From Deltaproteobacteria bacterium (GTDB taxonomy: Bacteria; Myxococcota_A; Polyangia; Polyangiales; JADJMO01): 42,641 nucleotides of DNA. Made by a program: the position numbers and the translations under genes. The DNA is taken from assembly GCA_025363655.1 (NCBI GenBank), contig JANYDK010000021.1:1-42641 (forward strand). The letters run 5' to 3'. The notes beneath the pieces were generated by a model that had not been told where the DNA came from, did not search any database, and saw nothing but the letters and a program-made list of their open reading frames with translations. Positions within the stretch are counted from its first letter, which is position 1. The number at the start of each line of letters is the position of its first letter. Shown here piece by piece: positions 27,805-35,843 of this stretch.

Positions 27805-28410
27805 ATGCGTCGAATTCGCATACCCGCGTCCCGCCTTCGGCGGATCCACGGAATCTCCCTTGCGAGCGTCGCGCTCGCAGTCATTTGCGCGAGCACGCTC
27901 TTCGCCTGTGGAACTCCGGCTGCGGGAGGGAAAGGTCTTCCCAACGGCGCCGAGGGGGGCAAGCCGAGCGGTGACGACGGCACCTCCGACGTCACCGATT
28001 TCACGCTCACCGACATCGAGGGCAACCAGGTGTCGCTCTCGCAGTACGTCGGCAAGGGCGCCATCGTGCTCAGCTTCTGGGCGACCTGGTGCAAGCCGTG
28101 CGTCGCCGAGATGCCGCACCTCCAACGCCTCTACGAGACGCGCAAAGGAAGCGGCTTCGTCGTCCTCGCCATCTCGCTCGATGGCCCCGAGACCGAGGCG
28201 GAGGTCGCGCCGTTCGTGAAGACCAAGGGCTTCACCTTCCCAGTGCTCGTCGACAGCGAGACGCGCGCCGCCAGCCTCTACAACCCGCGCCGCGCCGCGC
28301 CCTTCACCGTGATCATCGATCGCCACGGCAAGATCGTGAAGAAGCGGGAAGGGTTCAACCCCGGCGACGAGGCGCAGCTCGAGGCCGACGTCGACGCGGC
28401 GATGAAGTAA
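27805..28410 (+). CDS. TlpA/ResA-like thioredoxin-fold lipoprotein
   Basis: 201 residues. The ATG at 27805 has GGAGG seven bases upstream; a non-ATG start at 27775 is less likely. The signal peptide ends in lipobox LFAC followed by Gly. After a Gly-rich linker the thioredoxin fold begins (VTDFTLTDIEGNQVSLSQYV), with active site FWATWCKPCVAEMPHL and a cis-Pro region AAPFTVIIDRHGKIVKK. Such AhpC/TSA-type TlpA proteins reduce disulfides in the periplasm, for instance in cytochrome c maturation. Remarkably, 45 of the first 53 bases of the gene are copy B of the repeat found upstream of ftsH, so residues 4-17 (IRIPASRLRRIHGI) of the signal peptide n-region are repeat-derived. A strong terminator follows. 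Confidence 0.92.
   Translation: MRRIRIPASRLRRIHGISLASVALAVICASTLFACGTPAAGGKGLPNGAEGGKPSGDDGTSDVTDFTLTDIEGNQVSLSQYVGKGAIVLSFWATWCKPCVAEMPHLQRLYETRKGSGFVVLAISLDGPETEAEVAPFVKTKGFTFPVLVDSETRAASLYNPRRAAPFTVIIDRHGKIVKKREGFNPGDEAQLEADVDAAMK
27813..27857 (+). repeat. 45-bp palindromic repeat, copy B (inside signal-peptide codons)
   Basis: Matches 10957-11001 (reverse strand) at 43 of 45 positions. It lies within the start of the thioredoxin-like gene. The CCGCC-TTC-GGCGG inner stem is intact; one of the two differences (A for G) breaks one pair of the outer CCGCG/CGCGG stem. Both copies have the same reading frame relative to an upstream ATG. Confidence 0.8.
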
Positions 28411-28429
28411 CTGCTTTCGAAAATAGAGA

Positions 28430-28463
28430 AACCCCCTCTCCCTTGCGGGAAGAGGGGGTTTTT
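28430..28463. terminator. Intrinsic terminator, probably bidirectional
   Basis: A long GC-rich stem with arms around AACCCCCTCT (28430-28439) and AGAGGGGGTT (28451-28460), extended by CCC/GGG next to a TTGC loop, is followed by T residues to 28463 on the + strand. On the other strand the A-rich 28421-28430 gives several T. It lies between the ends of the thioredoxin-like gene and the convergent lipoprotein gene. Confidence 0.88.
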
Positions 28464-28490
28464 CATGAACAAGGAGAGGCGTGACGACTC

Positions 28491-29051
28491 TCAGTCGTCG
28501 CCGTCGTCGTCCTTCTTCTTGTCGTCCTTCTTGTCGGCCTTGTCTTCTTTGCCGCCGCCGGTCTTGGCCTTCTCGATGCCTTCGTCGCAGGACGCTTGCA
28601 TCTGCTTGTCGAAGGTCTTTCCGAGGTCGGAGAAGTCCTGGAAGAACGGCGTCTCGAACTTGCAGTTGCCCCAATCGGCCATCTTCGACGCGCCCATGTA
28701 GCAGGTGGCGTCCTTGGCGATGTAGCTCTTGCCCGTCTGGGTCTTGCAACCCTTGGTGAGCTCCTTGGTCTGCTTGTCGACCAGATCAGCGAAGTTCTTG
28801 TCGGCCGCGTCTTCGACGTCCTTCTCGGCCTTCTTCGCGTCCTTGTCGCCGTCTTTGGTGGCCTTTTTGCCACACTTCTTCATGTTCTCGTTGAAGGCGT
28901 CCTTCGTCATCTTCGAGAACTTGTCACCCCAGTCTTCGCAGTCCTTGTCGGTGACCTTCTTCGGAAGCCACCCGCACGACGAGGTAGCGACGCAGATGAC
29001 CAGCCCGGCAAACGCGGCGGACGTGATTCCAAAGTTCTTGCTGGCCCTCAT
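28491..29051 (-). CDS. Predicted Cys-rich lipoprotein with Lys/Asp tail
   Basis: 186 residues from ATG 29051, which has AAGGAAGG upstream; an open extension to 29192 precedes the signal peptide and is rejected. The signal peptide (FGITSAAFAGLVICVATSSC) ends with SSC followed by Gly-Trp. The mature part has paired cysteines (DKDCEDWGDKFSKM, MKKCGKKATK, GCKTQTGKSYIAKDATCYMG, WGNCKFETPFFQDF, ASCDEG), giving likely disulfides in a helical domain. The last 25 residues are almost all Lys, Asp and Glu (DKKDDKKKDDDGDD), a disordered polyampholyte. I do not recognise the family. It converges with the thioredoxin-like gene across a shared terminator and is divergent from gcvPB. Confidence 0.82.
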   Translation of the reverse strand: MRASKNFGITSAAFAGLVICVATSSCGWLPKKVTDKDCEDWGDKFSKMTKDAFNENMKKCGKKATKDGDKDAKKAEKDVEDAADKNFADLVDKQTKELTKGCKTQTGKSYIAKDATCYMGASKMADWGNCKFETPFFQDFSDLGKTFDKQMQASCDEGIEKAKTGGGKEDKADKKDDKKKDDDGDD

Positions 29052-29200
29052 GCTCGACCTTCCTTTCGTGCAATTGCTGCCTACGCATTCGAGCGAGGGC
29101 AAACGTGCGAACCGTGAGTGGCAGCATGGATACCGAAAAATGGTCGTGCAGGGAAGAGTCTCGACGCGGGCGTCGCACAACGAGGTCCACAACGGGGCTT

Positions 29201-29215
29201 TCCGCGCTGCGCGGA
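29201..29215. promoter_or_regulatory. 15-bp dyad upstream of gcvPB
   Basis: TCCGCGC-T-GCGCGGA is a perfect 7-bp inverted repeat around one base, 25 bases before the gcvPB ATG. It could be an operator. GC-rich sequence makes such dyads commoner, so confidence is low. No glycine riboswitch-like structure is evident in the 189-bp gap. Confidence 0.25.
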
Positions 29216-29240
29216 GCGATCTAGGTCATCGTCCACGCGC

Positions 29241-30758
29241 ATGCCCTACATGAAACAAGCGTCGCCGGGCCTCCAGTTCAACGAACAGTCGATTTTCGAG
29301 CGCGGGGCCCCGGGGCGCACCGCAGCGTCGCTCCCGGCCCTCGATGTGCCGGAAATCTCGGTCGATCGTGCGCTCGGGGTGCTCGCCCGCAAGGCACCAG
29401 CCGGGCTCCCCGAGGTGAGCGAGCCGGAGGTGATGCGACACTTCACGCGCATCTCGCAGTGGAACTACTCGATCGACACCAATTTCTACCCGCTCGGCTC
29501 GTGCACGATGAAGCACAACCCGCGGGTGAACGAGTGGGCGGCGCGGCTCCCCGGATTCGCCAACCTTCATCCGTATGCGCCGGCGCGTGGCATCCAGGGC
29601 GCCCTCGAGCTGATGGCGCGTCTTCGTGATGCGCTCGCCGAGATCTGCGGCATGGACGACGTCTCGCTGCAGCCGGCCGCCGGCGCGCAGGGCGAGCTCA
29701 CCGGTCTGATGATGATCCGCGCTCACTTCGCCAAGCTCGGAAAGTCGCCGCGCAAGGTGCTGATCCCCGAGACCGCGCACGGCACCAACGCTGCTTCGTG
29801 CACACTCAACGGTCTCGTCGCCGTGCCCTTCAAGGGCAGCGACAACGGCGCCTGTGATCCGGCCGACGTCGCGCGCCTGCTCGAAGAGCACAAAGGCGAG
29901 GTGGCGGCGATCATGATCACCAATCCGAACACGCTCGGCCTCTTCGAGCGTCACCTCTCGGAGATCGCCAAGATGGTGCACGACGCCGGCGCGCTCGTGT
30001 ACGGCGACGGCGCCAACCTCAACGCGCTGATGGGGCGCGCTCGTCCGGGCGATCTCGGCATCGACGTCATGCAGTTCAACCTGCACAAGACGTTCACGAC
30101 GCCGCACGGCGGAGGCGGTCCTGGCTGCGGACCGGTGGCGTTCAAATCGTTCCTCTCGCCGTACCAGCCTGCGCCGGTGGTGGTGAAGCGCGTCGGTGCC
30201 GGCGGCGAGACCCTCTTCGAGCTCGACGACACCCGCCCTGAGTCGGTCGGTCGCGTGCGCTCGTTCGTCGGCAATTTCGGGATGATGGTGCGTGCCTACA
30301 CGTACCTGCGCGAGATGGGCCCCGAGGGTTTGAAGGCAGCGACCGACCTCGCGGTGCTCAACGCCAACTACCTCGCGGCGTCGCTCAAAGACGTCTTGCC
30401 GCTCGCCTACGATCAGCTCTGCATGCACGAGGCGATCTTCTCCGATCGCGACGTCAAGAAGGCGACCGGCGTGCAGACGCTCGACATCGCCAAGCGGCTC
30501 ATCGACTACGGCTTCCATCCGCCGACCGTCTATTTCCCGCTCGTCGTCGCCGGCGCGATGATGATGGAGCCGACCGAGACGGAGACCAAGCAGACGATCG
30601 ACGGCTACGTCGCGGCGATGAAGAACATCCTCGAGGAAGCGAAGAACGATCCCGAGATGGTGAAGAAGGCGCCGCACGACACGCGCACCGGTCGGCTCGA
30701 CGAAGCGCGCGCGGCTCGCAAGCCCGTCCTCCGCTTCCACCCGAAGTCAGCGACGTAG
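29241..30758 (+). CDS. gcvPB: Glycine dehydrogenase (decarboxylating) subunit 2
   Basis: 505 residues, ATG 29241 (a second ATG at 29250 is equally placed). This is the PLP-carrying half of the split P-protein of the glycine cleavage system, which decarboxylates glycine and passes the aminomethyl group to the H-protein lipoyl arm. Seen: YSIDTNFYPLGSCTMKHNPR near 75-95, LQPAAGAQGELTGLMMIRAH, HGTNAASC, and the PLP lysine K283 in FNLHKTFTTPHGGGGPG. The length and the lack of an N-terminal half identify subunit 2 of the two-subunit form. The partners gcvPA, gcvH and gcvT are not in the window, although they often adjoin. Its 3' end overlaps the convergent downstream gene by 12 bp. Confidence 0.96.
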   Translation: MPYMKQASPGLQFNEQSIFERGAPGRTAASLPALDVPEISVDRALGVLARKAPAGLPEVSEPEVMRHFTRISQWNYSIDTNFYPLGSCTMKHNPRVNEWAARLPGFANLHPYAPARGIQGALELMARLRDALAEICGMDDVSLQPAAGAQGELTGLMMIRAHFAKLGKSPRKVLIPETAHGTNAASCTLNGLVAVPFKGSDNGACDPADVARLLEEHKGEVAAIMITNPNTLGLFERHLSEIAKMVHDAGALVYGDGANLNALMGRARPGDLGIDVMQFNLHKTFTTPHGGGGPGCGPVAFKSFLSPYQPAPVVVKRVGAGGETLFELDDTRPESVGRVRSFVGNFGMMVRAYTYLREMGPEGLKAATDLAVLNANYLAASLKDVLPLAYDQLCMHEAIFSDRDVKKATGVQTLDIAKRLIDYGFHPPTVYFPLVVAGAMMMEPTETETKQTIDGYVAAMKNILEEAKNDPEMVKKAPHDTRTGRLDEARAARKPVLRFHPKSAT

Positions 30759-31451
30759 GCCGAGCTGCGCGTAGAAGCGCGCGAAGACCGCGAAGCCGGA
30801 GTGGCTCGAAATCTCGACCGGAACGGCGAGCTCGAGGCCGTAGCGTGAAGTGCGCGAGGTCCATTCTTGGAGGCCGAGCGCAGGGGCGAGAAGGAGTCCG
30901 GGGGCGACGATGCCCTTGTTGGTGCAGTTGCCCTTGGCGTCGAGATCTTCTGGCTTCGAACATCGCCCGTACGACGTCCAGGCGCCGCCGAGTCCGAGGG
31001 CGAGGAAGCGTTCGGCGAAGAAGCCGCTCTCCCCGCGATAGACGAGCCGCGCGCCGATTTCGGTCCATCGATCGGGATAGGCCTGGATGTCGGCCTTGAA
31101 CGACGAGCGCGTGGCCGTGAACGAGGCGAAGGCGTCGATCGACCAGGGGATGCGCGCGCCGCCCGGGCCGAGGCCGAACGAGAACGTGAAGACGAAGTTG
31201 CCACCGAACGTCGGGCTCGGGCTGCCTTTCGTGACGATGAGCGCGGGGCCGGCGCTCATTCCCGCTGCGTAGGCCTGATGATCAGGCTCGGGCTCCTCGG
31301 TGAGGTCGATGATGGTGACCTCCGGCTCTTCCGGCTCGGCCGTTTTTGCAGCTGCAGGTGCAGGCGCGGGAGGCTCGGCCGCACCCGCGAGGGCGGTGGC
31401 GACGAAGACGGCGAGAGCGGCGGAGAAGGCGCCGAGGCGCGACACGGTCAT
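30747..31451 (-). CDS. Predicted outer-membrane beta-barrel-type protein
   Basis: 234 residues, ATG 31451. The signal peptide (GAFSAALAVFVATALAGA) is cleaved near AGA-AEP. An acidic Pro-rich linker (PEEPEVTIIDLTEEPEPD) is followed by alternating hydrophobic/aromatic strands (GGNFVFTFSFGLGPGG, WSIDAFASFTATRSSF, IGARLVYRGESGFFAERFLA, LGLGGAWTSYGRC, RYGLELAVPVEISSHSGFAV) and a C-terminal AVFARFYAQLGLRR. This pattern suits an 8-10 strand outer membrane barrel. I cannot name the family. Its stop lies inside the end of gcvPB on the opposite strand, and its start is divergent from the AI-2E-family permease gene across 129 bp. Confidence 0.7.
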   Translation of the reverse strand: MTVSRLGAFSAALAVFVATALAGAAEPPAPAPAAAKTAEPEEPEVTIIDLTEEPEPDHQAYAAGMSAGPALIVTKGSPSPTFGGNFVFTFSFGLGPGGARIPWSIDAFASFTATRSSFKADIQAYPDRWTEIGARLVYRGESGFFAERFLALGLGGAWTSYGRCSKPEDLDAKGNCTNKGIVAPGLLLAPALGLQEWTSRTSRYGLELAVPVEISSHSGFAVFARFYAQLGLRR

Positions 31452-31580
31452 CGGGGACAGCTTCTATCCTCGGGCAGGCGTTGGGTCATGCCCAGAAAGG
31501 GGCTCGGTCCGATTGGGTGCGCAAATCGCCGCACGATTCAGCTTTTCTTTCCCGAGCACCCGCGGCCCGGGACGTATGAG

Positions 31581-32744
31581 ATGATGACGGACAAGAGGCC
31601 GCTCATCTCCAAGCACGATACTCCGCGACCGTCGTTCCCGCCCGACAGCGAGCTGCCGCGGTTGATGACGCCACCGCCGGTGCAGGAGTCGACGCGCCAC
31701 AGCCGGCTCGTCGCGCTCGGCGTCGTCTTGGCGCTCACCTTCCTCGCGGTCATGCGCATCGCCGCCCCGCTCTGGGTCGGCATCGTGCTCGGCACGTTCA
31801 TGGCGTTCACCGCGCAGCCCACCTATCGGCGCATCGCCGCACGGCTCGGCAATCGACGCGAGCTGGCGGCGGTCGTCACCACCGTGGTGATGGGGCTCGT
31901 CGGCGCGACGGTGTGCGTGGCGGTGATCTGGATTCTCAGTCGCGAGGTGGTGGCGCTCGTCGGCATCATCCAAGATCGCTTTCGCCAAGGCGGCCTAACG
32001 TCGATCTTCGGCGAGCGCGCGGTGGCCTGGATGGACAAAATCGGGGTCAATCGCAGCACGCTGAGCGAGCACATCCAGCAAGAGCTGAGCAACGCCTCGG
32101 CTTCGATCGCCAACGCCGCCGGCTTCGTCCTCACCGCCACCTCGGAGGCGGTGCTCGGCGGCGTCATCGGTCTCATGACGATGTACTACGTGCTCATCGA
32201 GTGGCCGCGGCTGCCGGTGCGGCTCGAGCGCATCCTCCCGCTCGATCCGCGACACACGCGCGCGCTCGTGATCGAGTTTCGCGACGTCGGTCGCTCGGCG
32301 CTCATCGGCACCATCGCCACCGCGGCGGTGCAAGGCGTCCTCGGCGGCGTCGGTTACGCCATCTGCGGCATTCCGCACTCCATCACGTGGGGTCTGCTCA
32401 CGGCGCTGGTCTCGCTCATCCCGGCGATTGGCACCGCGCTCATCTGGATCCCGATGGGGCTTTATCTCATCTTCACCGGTCACACCGGCGCCGGCATCGC
32501 CGAGTTGGTGTGGGGCGGCGTGATGGTCGTCGGCGTCAGCGACTACGTCATTCGTCCGCGCCTCGTCGGCGGCAAAGGCGAAGGACACCCGCTCTTGATG
32601 CTCATCGGGCTCCTCGGGGGCATCGAGGTGTTCAGTCTCCCCGGCCTCATCATCGGCCCGGTGGTGATGTCCCTCTTCGTCGCCGTGCTCCGCATCTACG
32701 AGCGCGAAGTGCAGTGGGAAGCGACGCACGGACCGAAAAAATAA
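31581..32744 (+). CDS. AI-2E family transporter (PerM/UPF0118 type)
   Basis: 387 residues, start ATG 31581 (ATG 31584 follows directly); the long open frame upstream is antisense to the previous gene and not used. An N-terminal Pro-rich cytoplasmic tail is followed by a hydrophobic pair (LVALGVVLALTFLAVMRIAA, LWVGIVLGTFMAFTAQP), a third segment (AAVVTTVVMGLVGATVCVAV), a soluble part, and a cluster of four to five more segments ending RYVIRP-like (VSDYVIRPRLVGGKGEGHPL) and GLLGGIEVFSLPGLIIGPVV. These last motifs are the family signature. Members include putative exporters of AI-2 and Na+/H+ antiporters; the substrate here is unknown. Confidence 0.92.
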   Translation: MMTDKRPLISKHDTPRPSFPPDSELPRLMTPPPVQESTRHSRLVALGVVLALTFLAVMRIAAPLWVGIVLGTFMAFTAQPTYRRIAARLGNRRELAAVVTTVVMGLVGATVCVAVIWILSREVVALVGIIQDRFRQGGLTSIFGERAVAWMDKIGVNRSTLSEHIQQELSNASASIANAAGFVLTATSEAVLGGVIGLMTMYYVLIEWPRLPVRLERILPLDPRHTRALVIEFRDVGRSALIGTIATAAVQGVLGGVGYAICGIPHSITWGLLTALVSLIPAIGTALIWIPMGLYLIFTGHTGAGIAELVWGGVMVVGVSDYVIRPRLVGGKGEGHPLLMLIGLLGGIEVFSLPGLIIGPVVMSLFVAVLRIYEREVQWEATHGPKK

Positions 32745-32750
32745 GCCGAC

Positions 32751-33599
32751 TCACGCACGCGCACGGAGCGCAGCGAGGACACCGGCCGGGTCGTCGGTGA
32801 TGAGCCCGTCGACGCCGAGCGCCGCCAAGTCGAGCGCCTCGCGCACGTCGTTGACGGTCCACGGGTTGACGACGAGGCCGGCGCGCTTCCACGCGGCGAC
32901 GAGCGATGGCGTGCAGAGCTTGCGCTCGGGATGATAGGCGAGCACGCCGAGCGCCTTGGCACCGAACACCGCGGCCTGCGTCCACGCGAGGCGTTGCCCG
33001 GCATGGACGATGAAGGCGCGCGGCACGCGATCGGCGAAGGCGGCGGCGAGCGTGAGCAGCCGAGGATGAAAAGACGAGAGGATGACGCGCTCGGTGACCC
33101 GGAGGCGACCTCGGAGGAGACGCGAAACGCCACGCACCAGCCGCAGGTGATGAGGATCGTCGTGCTTGAGCTCGACGTTGACGCGCAACTCGAGAGGCGC
33201 CGCCCAATCGAGCACTTCGGCGAGCGTGGGAACGCGCCCTTCGCGTCCCCCGACGTCGAGCACGACGTCACGAAGCTCGCGCGCGGTGAGCTCGCCGACG
33301 ACGCGGGAATCGTGGCCTCCGGTGACGCGCGTGAGATCGAGATCGTGAACCACGACAACCACGCCGTCGCGAGTGGTGCGCACGTCGAGCTCGATGCCGT
33401 CCGCACCTTCGACGCGTGCCAGCTCGAAGGCAGCGAGCGTGTTCTCGGGTGCACGCGCGCGCGCACCACGGTGTGCGTAGACGAATGGGAGCGCCCTCCC
33501 CTTGCGTTGGAATCGGAACGCACGCGGATGTGGGTCGCTCACCAGCGCTACATGCGGCGCCTCGCCGCCTGCGGCAAGGGAAACGCGACCCGAGGGCAT
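32751..33599 (-). CDS. Glycerophosphodiester phosphodiesterase
   Basis: 282 residues from ATG 33599; a longer frame to 33944 lies inside rnd on the other strand and is rejected. GDPD enzymes hydrolyse glycerophosphodiesters to glycerol-3-phosphate and an alcohol. Seen: HRGARARAPENTLAAFELA with H43, R44 and E52; ELDVRTTRDG with E70 and D72; VVVVHDLDLTRVTGG with H85; then VNVELKHDD in mid-protein, and the C-terminal LGVDGLITDDPAGVL. These are the metal ligands and catalytic His of the TIM-barrel family. No signal peptide is visible, so it is likely cytoplasmic. It ends 6 bp from the convergent permease gene and is divergent from rnd across 49 bp. Confidence 0.94.
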   Translation of the reverse strand: MPSGRVSLAAGGEAPHVALVSDPHPRAFRFQRKGRALPFVYAHRGARARAPENTLAAFELARVEGADGIELDVRTTRDGVVVVVHDLDLTRVTGGHDSRVVGELTARELRDVVLDVGGREGRVPTLAEVLDWAAPLELRVNVELKHDDPHHLRLVRGVSRLLRGRLRVTERVILSSFHPRLLTLAAAFADRVPRAFIVHAGQRLAWTQAAVFGAKALGVLAYHPERKLCTPSLVAAWKRAGLVVNPWTVNDVREALDLAALGVDGLITDDPAGVLAALRARA

Positions 33600-33648
33600 C
33601 GATTTGCTGCCCGATCCGGCGCCCACGAAGGTTAAGCTGCTCGGCCCG

Positions 33649-34833
33649 ATGGACGTCCCGATTACCGTGATCACGGCGCCCGACGTGGCGGCTTCCTTCG
33701 CCGCGCGTCTCCTCGCCGCGGGGCACGACGTGCCGATCGACATCGAGAGCAACGGGCTACACGCGTATCGACCCTCCCTCTGCACGCTGCAGATCGCGCT
33801 GACGTCGGCCGAGGGCGAGGTGCTCGAGATCGCGGTCATCGATCCGATCGCCGGTGGCGAGGCGGTGCTCGCGCCGCTACACGCCGTCCTCGGGAAGACC
33901 GGTCCACGCAAGCTCGTCCACGATCTCGCGTTCGACGCGCGCATCCTCGCCCGCAGCGGGCTGCCCTTCGAGCACGTCTTCGATACCTCACTCGCTGCAC
34001 GATTTCTCGGTGTTTCGTCGACCAGCTTGGCCGCGCTGGTCGAAGCCCGTGTCGGCGCACGGCTCTCGAAGGAGCTGCAGCATCACGACTGGGGCAAGCG
34101 GCCGCTCACCGGCGCCGAACTGCCGTATCTCGCCGCCGACGTCGCGCATCTCCCGGCGCTCGCGCGTTCGCTGACGGGCGATCTCGTCGCAGGCGACATC
34201 GTCGACGAGGTCGAGGTCGAGACGGTCTATCGCTTGGGCACCGCAAAGGACGCGCAAGACGACGCGCGGCCTCCCTACGTGCGCATGAAGGAGAGCGCTG
34301 GGCTCGAGCCGCTCGCGCTCGTCGTCCTCCGCGCCGTCGCCGACGTCCGCGAAGAGGCCGCGCGCAACTGGGACGTGCCGCCGTTCAAGGTGATGGGCAA
34401 CGACGTGCTGCTCGCGCTCGCCAAGCTGCGGCCGACGTCGCGTGAGGCAGCACACCGCGTGCGTGGTCTCGACCGTGGTCGTGGCGCCTCGCTCCTCGGT
34501 GAGCTCCTTTCCGCCATCGCTCGCGCCGTCGCCGAGGGCGATCTCTCCGAAGACGAGCGCGCGCTGCATTTTCCGCCTCGTCGCGTGATCCCGCGGGCCG
34601 AGCTGGAGCTTCGTCGCGGCCGCGAGCATCGACTCTCGGCCTGGAGGCGCGCCGAGGCGAAGACGCGCGCGGTCGACGAGCAGGTGGTGCTCCCCGGCCA
34701 CTGTCTGCAAGAGCTCGCCGATCGCGCGCCCGTGACCCTCGACGAGCTCGGGGGCATCGGCGGCTTCGGTGAACGGCGATGCGTGCGCTACGGCGAAGCG
34801 ATACTCGCGGCGGTGCGCGGGAGCGCGACGTGA
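33649..34833 (+). CDS. rnd: Ribonuclease D
   Basis: 394 residues from ATG 33649. RNase D is a 3'-5' exonuclease that trims tRNA and other RNA precursors. The DEDDy exonuclease domain occupies residues of about 10-180: D31 and E33 (PIDIESNG), HDLAFDARIL with D96, and Y160-x3-D164 in ELPYLAADVAHL preceded by WGKRPL. An HRDC domain follows around 225-310 (LEPLALVVLRAVADVREEAA, then NWDVPPFKVMGNDVLLALAK). The C-terminus ends in a helix-hairpin-like stretch (LDELGGIGGFGERRCVRYGE), normal in helicase/RNase D C-terminal regions. Length is near the 370-390 norm. Its TGA is within a GTGA overlapping a possible start of the next gene. Confidence 0.95.
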   Translation: MDVPITVITAPDVAASFAARLLAAGHDVPIDIESNGLHAYRPSLCTLQIALTSAEGEVLEIAVIDPIAGGEAVLAPLHAVLGKTGPRKLVHDLAFDARILARSGLPFEHVFDTSLAARFLGVSSTSLAALVEARVGARLSKELQHHDWGKRPLTGAELPYLAADVAHLPALARSLTGDLVAGDIVDEVEVETVYRLGTAKDAQDDARPPYVRMKESAGLEPLALVVLRAVADVREEAARNWDVPPFKVMGNDVLLALAKLRPTSREAAHRVRGLDRGRGASLLGELLSAIARAVAEGDLSEDERALHFPPRRVIPRAELELRRGREHRLSAWRRAEAKTRAVDEQVVLPGHCLQELADRAPVTLDELGGIGGFGERRCVRYGEAILAAVRGSAT

Positions 34834-34862
34834 GCTACGACGTGAGCTATCGTGCGGCCTCC

Positions 34863-35558
34863 ATGTGGCGTCCGGCGCTGATTCTCGTGGGTTTCGCGAG
34901 CCTCTGTCTCGTCGGCCTCGTCGGCTGTGGTGGCGCGAGCCCGCGCGTCTGTCGTGCGTCCAGCACCTGCAGCGACGGCGAGGCCTGCGTCGTCGGACGT
35001 TGCACGCTCGCCACCGCTCCGGGGCCGGTCGCTCCGACGACCAGGCGCCTCATCGTCCCCGCAGAGAGCATCGCCTTCGTCACGTCTTCGGGCGAAGGCG
35101 GCGCCGAGCATCGACTCGCGAGCATCGCGCTCGGCGCATCGATCGGTGATTCGGCACGAATTCTCGTGCGATTTCCGCGTGGGCTGTGGAGTGACGGCGC
35201 CGTCGCCAAAGCCTACCTGGTGCTCGATCGTGCCGAGGCGACGCAGGCCGGTCCCTCCGAGGTGCTCCTCCGCGCAGAGCGCATCGTCGAGCCGTGGTCG
35301 CTGAAGGCGCAGGCCGGTCTCTCGTGGGCGAGCCCGCCGCAGTCGCTGTCGATCACGGGTGCCGAAGCGCGCGTCGCGCCTCGCGGGGTGGCTCCGATTC
35401 GCATCGACGTCACTGCCTACGCCGTCGAGCTCGGAAAGAAGAACCTCACCTCGTGGGGTCTGCGCATCGAGGGCAAGGGCGACGGCTACGGCGTGCCCAT
35501 TGCCACTGGTTTCGTCGCCGGCTCGGCGCCCCGGCTCGAAGTTTTCCTCAATCCCTAG
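34863..35558 (+). CDS. Lipoprotein with DNRLRE-like beta domain
   Basis: 231 residues from ATG 34863; an alternative GTG at 34830 overlaps the rnd stop (GTGA) and would add 11 residues, MSYDVSYRAAS, before the same signal peptide. MWRPALILVGFASLCLVGLV ends in lipobox LVGC followed by Gly-Gly. Next is a short Cys-rich motif (RVCRASSTCSDGEACVVGRC), common in myxobacterial lipoproteins. The rest (SARILVRFPRGLWSDGAVAK, then AYLVLDRAEATQ, then IRIDVTAYAVELGKKN) has the strand pattern of DNRLRE/carbohydrate-binding-type jelly-roll domains, where L-R-F and A-x-L-x-L are typical. Function is probably in the outer envelope; the ligand is not known. Confidence 0.75.
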   Translation: MWRPALILVGFASLCLVGLVGCGGASPRVCRASSTCSDGEACVVGRCTLATAPGPVAPTTRRLIVPAESIAFVTSSGEGGAEHRLASIALGASIGDSARILVRFPRGLWSDGAVAKAYLVLDRAEATQAGPSEVLLRAERIVEPWSLKAQAGLSWASPPQSLSITGAEARVAPRGVAPIRIDVTAYAVELGKKNLTSWGLRIEGKGDGYGVPIATGFVAGSAPRLEVFLNP

Positions 35559-35578
35559 AGCCCTGAGCACGCGCGTAG

Positions 35579-35767
35579 TCAGCGAGAGCCGTGCCTGCGG
35601 GAGGGATCTCCGAGCACCGCGGTCATTGCATCGACCAGCGCTTCACCGGGTGAACCTGCGGCAGCGACTGCGGCAAGACAGATCGGACAACGCGAGAGGC
35701 CAGGCATCGGGAGCGCCGCGTGGCATTGCGGGCAGAACTGTTTCTTGGGCGGAGGGCCGAACGACAT
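35579..35767 (-). CDS. 62-residue double-CxxC (zinc-ribbon) protein
   Basis: ATG 35767 has TTGAGG three bases upstream; a longer frame to 35989 runs through a real opposite-strand gene. MSFGPPPKKQFCPQCHAALP is followed by a second knuckle, CPIC, 16 residues after the first, giving a zinc ribbon of four cysteines. The C-terminal half is Ala/Gly-rich, then GDPSRRHGSR. No membrane segment or enzyme motif is present. It converges with the DNRLRE-like lipoprotein gene (20 bp gap) and is divergent from the next lipoprotein gene. The role is unknown; it may be a small structural or regulatory protein. Confidence 0.6.
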   Translation of the reverse strand: MSFGPPPKKQFCPQCHAALPMPGLSRCPICLAAVAAAGSPGEALVDAMTAVLGDPSRRHGSR

Positions 35768-35843
35768 GACCTCAAGGTGCGTCGCCGGGCCGGAAGTGCA
35801 AGCGCACTCGCGGCCTCGGGAGCAACGCGCGTAGAATCGACGA

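Noticed and set aside
29052-29240. Possible glycine riboswitch upstream of gcvPB
   Set aside because: No paired aptamer-like conserved segments are visible in the 189-bp gap; only a 15-bp dyad is present.
30867-31580. N-terminal extension of the AI-2E-family permease by about 238 codons
   Set aside because: Antisense to the beta-barrel-type gene, Arg/Glu-rich and without family similarity; conserved permease sequence starts after 31581.
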